Below the pieces are notes generated by a model that saw only the letters and a list, made by a program, of their open reading frames with translations, made no database searches and had not been told where the DNA came from. Source: a virus. Taken from it: a DNA stretch of 26,175 bases. How positions within the stretch are numbered: the first letter of the stretch is position 1; every line of letters begins with the position of its first letter. A program made the translations under genes and the position numbers. This document shows positions 23,849 through 26,175 of the stretch, one piece after another. Where the stretch lies: positions 1-26,175 of the IMG/VR virus record IMGVR_UViG_3300009091_000052; one strand, written 5' to 3'.

Positions 23849-24418
23849 ATGAAAATTGAAAAAGAACTACCTGATGAGGGAGAAATGAGAGCAGACAAAA
23901 ATGCTACCCAGAGCTATGTTGATAGTTCTTACATTAGTTTAAAAGACTATTATGATAAGATTTTAAGCCAATACAAAGAACATATGGATAGAGTATTGGA
24001 AGATCGTTTGCTATACACTAATACAAGACTAGACTCTATTGAGAAAGCTATTGAAATAGCTAAACAAGAGAGTTTGTTAAGATTAAGTGCTGCTACTGCT
24101 GCTAATGAGCATAGATTAAACATATTAAATGAATTTAGAGCTACAGTTGATGATTGGACAAAAAGAGCAGCAACTGTTGATCAATTAGATGGTGTTAAAA
24201 AAGAGACATCTCTAGAACTTGAAAAATTGTGCCAACTCATTAATCAATTAGAAAAAACTCACAAGCTTGATTATGAAAGACATGGTAATGATATATCTGA
24301 TCTCAGGCTAACAAGAGCTAACTTAGAAGGTAGAGCAAGTCAAACATCTGTACTTATTTTTGGGGGTATAGCAGTAATAGGGTTTATCATAACCCTAATT
24401 AATTTATTTTATGGATAA
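23849..24418 (+). CDS. Coiled-coil protein with C-terminal membrane anchor
   Basis: This 189-residue protein has an ATG at 23849, preferred over the ATG at 23843 because AGGA at 23837-23840 leaves eight bases rather than two. About 160 residues of helix with heptad-like Leu/Ile spacing come first, with the segment LSAATAANEHRLNILNEFRA. This 'AAxxNExRLxxLNExR' style occurs in coiled-coil proteins of many tailed phages near the lysis genes. A single hydrophobic span follows at the end (SVLIFGGIAVIGFIITLINL) with only two or three residues after it, which suggests a tail-anchored membrane protein with the coil in the cytoplasm. It is the first gene after promoter P2 and lies three genes before the endolysin. 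A holin-like or XhlA-like lysis role is possible but not shown. A structural role is an alternative. Confidence 0.7.
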   Translation: MKIEKELPDEGEMRADKNATQSYVDSSYISLKDYYDKILSQYKEHMDRVLEDRLLYTNTRLDSIEKAIEIAKQESLLRLSAATAANEHRLNILNEFRATVDDWTKRAATVDQLDGVKKETSLELEKLCQLINQLEKTHKLDYERHGNDISDLRLTRANLEGRASQTSVLIFGGIAVIGFIITLINLFYG

Positions 24419-24432
24419 ATAGGAGGTTTAAG

Positions 24433-24888
24433 ATGCCGAAGGCAGTGGGTGAATTAAAGATATGCCCAAAATGTGAAAAAACAAAAAACATATCTGAATT
24501 TCACAAAGATACTAGGACTGTAGATGGATTAAAGATTTGGTGCAAAACTTGTAGATACGAAAAATTAAATAAACCAACTAAATATGGATTGCCCAGAACT
24601 CATAAAGATTATGATAAAGCTGCTTATTTAGATAGGTTTTATGGAATATCTCTAGATATTTGGGATAAATTATTCCATGACCAGGAGGGTACGTGTGCTA
24701 TCTGCAATGAAGAATTTAAAGATAAAATTAATGTAGATCATGACCATATAACAGGAAAGGTTAGAGGTCTATTATGTGATAAATGTAATCGAGCATTGGG
24801 TCAGTTTAATGATGATATCAATAAACTTAAAAATGCTATAAAATATTTGGAAAATAGTAAGGAGGTATGTGATGCCCCAGGTGGTTGA
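24433..24888 (+). CDS. HNH nuclease, recombination endonuclease VII-like
   Basis: This 151-residue protein has two zinc-type cysteine pairs and a nuclease core. The N-terminal C11-x-x-C14 with C37-x-x-C40 forms one zinc knuckle with FHKD between. The second half has C88-x-x-C91, then the catalytic segment NVDHDHITGKVRGLLCDKCN (residues 100-119; D102, H103, D104, H105; C115-x-x-C118). The tail has ALGQFNDDINKLKNAIKYLE. This is the hallmark of endonuclease VII-like (T4 gp49) proteins, which cut branched DNA, and of related homing HNH enzymes. A GGAGG at 24421-24425 precedes the ATG. It ends inside the following gene (17-base overlap). Phage copies can resolve DNA branches before packaging, or be selfish homing genes, and its solitary place among lysis genes fits either. 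Confidence 0.88.
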   Translation: MPKAVGELKICPKCEKTKNISEFHKDTRTVDGLKIWCKTCRYEKLNKPTKYGLPRTHKDYDKAAYLDRFYGISLDIWDKLFHDQEGTCAICNEEFKDKINVDHDHITGKVRGLLCDKCNRALGQFNDDINKLKNAIKYLENSKEVCDAPGG

Positions 24889-25171
24889 AGAGTGCGTAAA
24901 GAAGATTAGTGGTAAAAATAACAGAACTGGAAAGCCCTACACAAAAAGTGAAAAATGGGCGATTTGTACAGCTCAACATAAGAAATCTAAAGCTGAATTA
25001 AATTTAGAAGATATCAGCAATCTTGTAGCTAATGCTACATATAATTACGCTGCTCAATTGTACAAGACCAAACGGGCTGGTACAATGACAGATGCCTATG
25101 AGTTAGCCCAAGTAGCACTAGCTAAGTCTGGGTATAATTATGAAGTGCTAGAAATGGTAGTAAATAAGTAA
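24872..25171 (+). CDS. Small unknown protein before the endolysin
   Basis: This 99-residue protein has an ATG at 24872, six bases after GGAGG at 24861-24865 and inside the end of the endonuclease gene. A GTG directly before it (24869) is less likely. The first part has CVKKISGKNNRTGKPYTKSE then KWAICTAQHKKSKAEL, a 'CV..I.........WAICTAQ' pattern that also appears in small proteins of other tailed phages, whose function is unknown. The second half is helical (YAAQLYKTKRAGTMTDAYEL). It is positively charged overall, with no membrane segment or signal peptide. Its TAA overlaps the endolysin ATG by one base (TAATG), so translation is probably coupled. No function is assigned. Confidence 0.75.
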   Translation: MPQVVEECVKKISGKNNRTGKPYTKSEKWAICTAQHKKSKAELNLEDISNLVANATYNYAAQLYKTKRAGTMTDAYELAQVALAKSGYNYEVLEMVVNK

Positions 25172-26145
25172 TGCCAGTAAAAATTGATTTTCCAATGAAC
25201 CAAAACCCACCTCTGGTATCAGCAGATATTTCCAGATATCAGGCTAGAGTTACCCAAGAAGGTGAAGTGATATCTCACTTTGACTTTGATAAATATATAA
25301 AAAAGTCTAGGACAATTAAACTCAGAGGTGGTGTAGCTACGGCGGGTATAGATTTTGAATATGAGTATAATCTAAAAACCTGTGAACAACTGGATATCTA
25401 TATAGATAATGTTTATCATTATACTAAACTATGGAAGGATTTAACTGCCCAAGCTAATATCATTAAAGATGTGTATGATATGGCTGTAACTATGGCACCT
25501 ACTAAATATCTTAAAAGGCTAACCCTTGATATAGAAGCTAACGATGATTTAGATAAGAACGAGTTTACTGGTAACGCAGAAAAACTGGTTAATAAAGTTT
25601 TTGGTCTAACTGGGGTTGTTGTAGATATTTATACTAGAGGATATTTCTGGGATCAGAATACTTACCTTGCAACTTGGATGAAGGAATGTAAATTATGGGA
25701 TGCACACCATTACTCTAATTTAGACCCATATTCAGTACCTGCTGTAAGACCATTTATTCCTAATGCATGGGGAGCCATTAATAACCCAATTATCCCTACT
25801 GAGTGGCAGTTTGATACCTGTGATAGTGGCTTTGATTGGGGTTCTACTGGGGACAATGAAATTGATCTAAACTTCTTCACCTATGATGGTGGTACTAAAG
25901 CAGCTTGGGAAAAGTTATATGGTGTAACCTATCCAGAGCCTCTTGAACCATGCCCAGTACCAACTGAAGATTGGAGAATTATGACAGTCAATGCTATGAA
26001 TATCAGAAGTGAACCTATTATTTCTTCGTCTACATTGGTAGGTAAAGGAATTAAAGGCAAAAAGATTTTAGTCTCTGGTGATCCTAAGAATGGTTATGTT
26101 CCTACAAAAGTATGGATTTTTGAAAAATCTTTAAAGAAAATTTAG
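25171..26145 (+). CDS. Endolysin: GH25 muramidase with C-terminal SH3-like domain
   Basis: This predicted cell-wall hydrolase (lysozyme) has 324 residues. Residues 15-240 match the GH25 plan: opening strand VSADISRYQ (D19), then VYHYTKLW with downstream QAN, then LTLDIEAND containing the catalytic pair D120/E122, then VVVDIYTRGYFW, KLWDAHHYSN, PTEWQFDT, and the final strand EIDLNFF (D232). All the acidic residues expected of an active GH25 (D, D-x-E, D) are present. GH25 enzymes cut the beta-1,4 bond between MurNAc and GlcNAc. Residues about 268-324 form a short SH3-like region (MTVNAMNIRSEP, then LVGKGIKGKKILVSG), probably for wall binding, which ends early. No signal peptide is seen, so release would need a holin. 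It overlaps the previous gene by one base. Confidence 0.9.
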   Translation: MPVKIDFPMNQNPPLVSADISRYQARVTQEGEVISHFDFDKYIKKSRTIKLRGGVATAGIDFEYEYNLKTCEQLDIYIDNVYHYTKLWKDLTAQANIIKDVYDMAVTMAPTKYLKRLTLDIEANDDLDKNEFTGNAEKLVNKVFGLTGVVVDIYTRGYFWDQNTYLATWMKECKLWDAHHYSNLDPYSVPAVRPFIPNAWGAINNPIIPTEWQFDTCDSGFDWGSTGDNEIDLNFFTYDGGTKAAWEKLYGVTYPEPLEPCPVPTEDWRIMTVNAMNIRSEPIISSSTLVGKGIKGKKILVSGDPKNGYVPTKVWIFEKSLKKI

Positions 26146-26155
26146 TGAGGTTGAT

Positions 26156-26175
26156 ATGACAGCTACAGGGCAGAA
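26156..26175 (+). CDS. Start of next gene (partial)
   Basis: The ATG at 26156 follows GTGAGG (26145-26150) and reads MTATGQ up to the window edge. The ribosome binding site overlaps the endolysin stop region. Only six codons are visible, so no function can be given. A holin or another lysis gene would be one plausible occupant. Confidence 0.5.

Noticed and set aside
24433-24888. Endonuclease as an intron-encoded enzyme with a split host gene
   Set aside because: The neighbouring genes on both sides look complete with their own start signals; there is no sign of an interrupted reading frame or of intron-like flanks.
1-26175. tRNA genes, CRISPR arrays, insertion sequences, integrase or attachment site
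   Set aside because: Looked for in all gaps and at gene ends; nothing with cloverleaf form, regular spaced repeats or recombinase motifs was found by eye. A tRNA scan could miss nothing large because all gaps are about 110 bases or less.

Overview
This window is part of the late (structural) region of an AT-rich, tailed double-stranded DNA bacteriophage, most likely a siphovirus. All genes lie on the + strand, are tightly packed or overlapping, and mostly have Shine-Dalgarno-type ribosome binding sites. There is one major tail protein, a 1,548-residue tape measure and a -1 frameshift chaperone, but no sheath or baseplate-wedge genes. This points to a long, flexible, non-contractile tail of roughly 230 nm by the usual 0.15 nm per residue rule. 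The host cannot be named from the sequence. The GH25 muramidase only says that its wall contains peptidoglycan.

Layout. 1-279: the 3' end of a GDP-mannose 4,6-dehydratase gene, overlapping the terminase. 243-3336: large terminase and portal (packaging). 3343-6012: a self-contained capsid unit with a promoter, a protease/scaffold fusion, a decoration-type protein, the major capsid protein and a hairpin. 6053-10464: head-tail connector genes, interrupted by a GT4 glycosyltransferase at 7078-8271. 10480-11750: major tail protein and a terminator. 11774-12777: tail assembly chaperone made in two forms through an A_AAA_AAA slippery site. 12780-17426: tape measure. 17435-23788: tail tip, with a small tail protein, two tandem paralogous hub-like proteins (the second carrying a large beta-rich extension) and a fibre with repeats and C1q-like domains. 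23786-26145: a second promoter, a coiled-coil membrane protein, an endonuclease VII-like HNH protein, a small unknown gene and a GH25 endolysin. The next gene begins at 26156.

The most notable points are: (i) two sugar-metabolism genes, GDP-mannose dehydratase and a glycosyltransferase, woven into the virion structural operon, which suggests glycosylation of the particle or of the host surface; (ii) a repeated promoter, TAAAAATTACTA-N18-TATAAT, ahead of the capsid unit and ahead of the lysis-side unit; (iii) a frameshift signal with a downstream stem that contains the zero-frame stop; (iv) a duplicated hub fold with a propeller-like extension; (v) an A-B-B-A repeat shaft in the fibre. No tRNA, rRNA, CRISPR array, insertion sequence, integrase or repressor was seen. 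No intergenic stretch exceeds about 110 bases.
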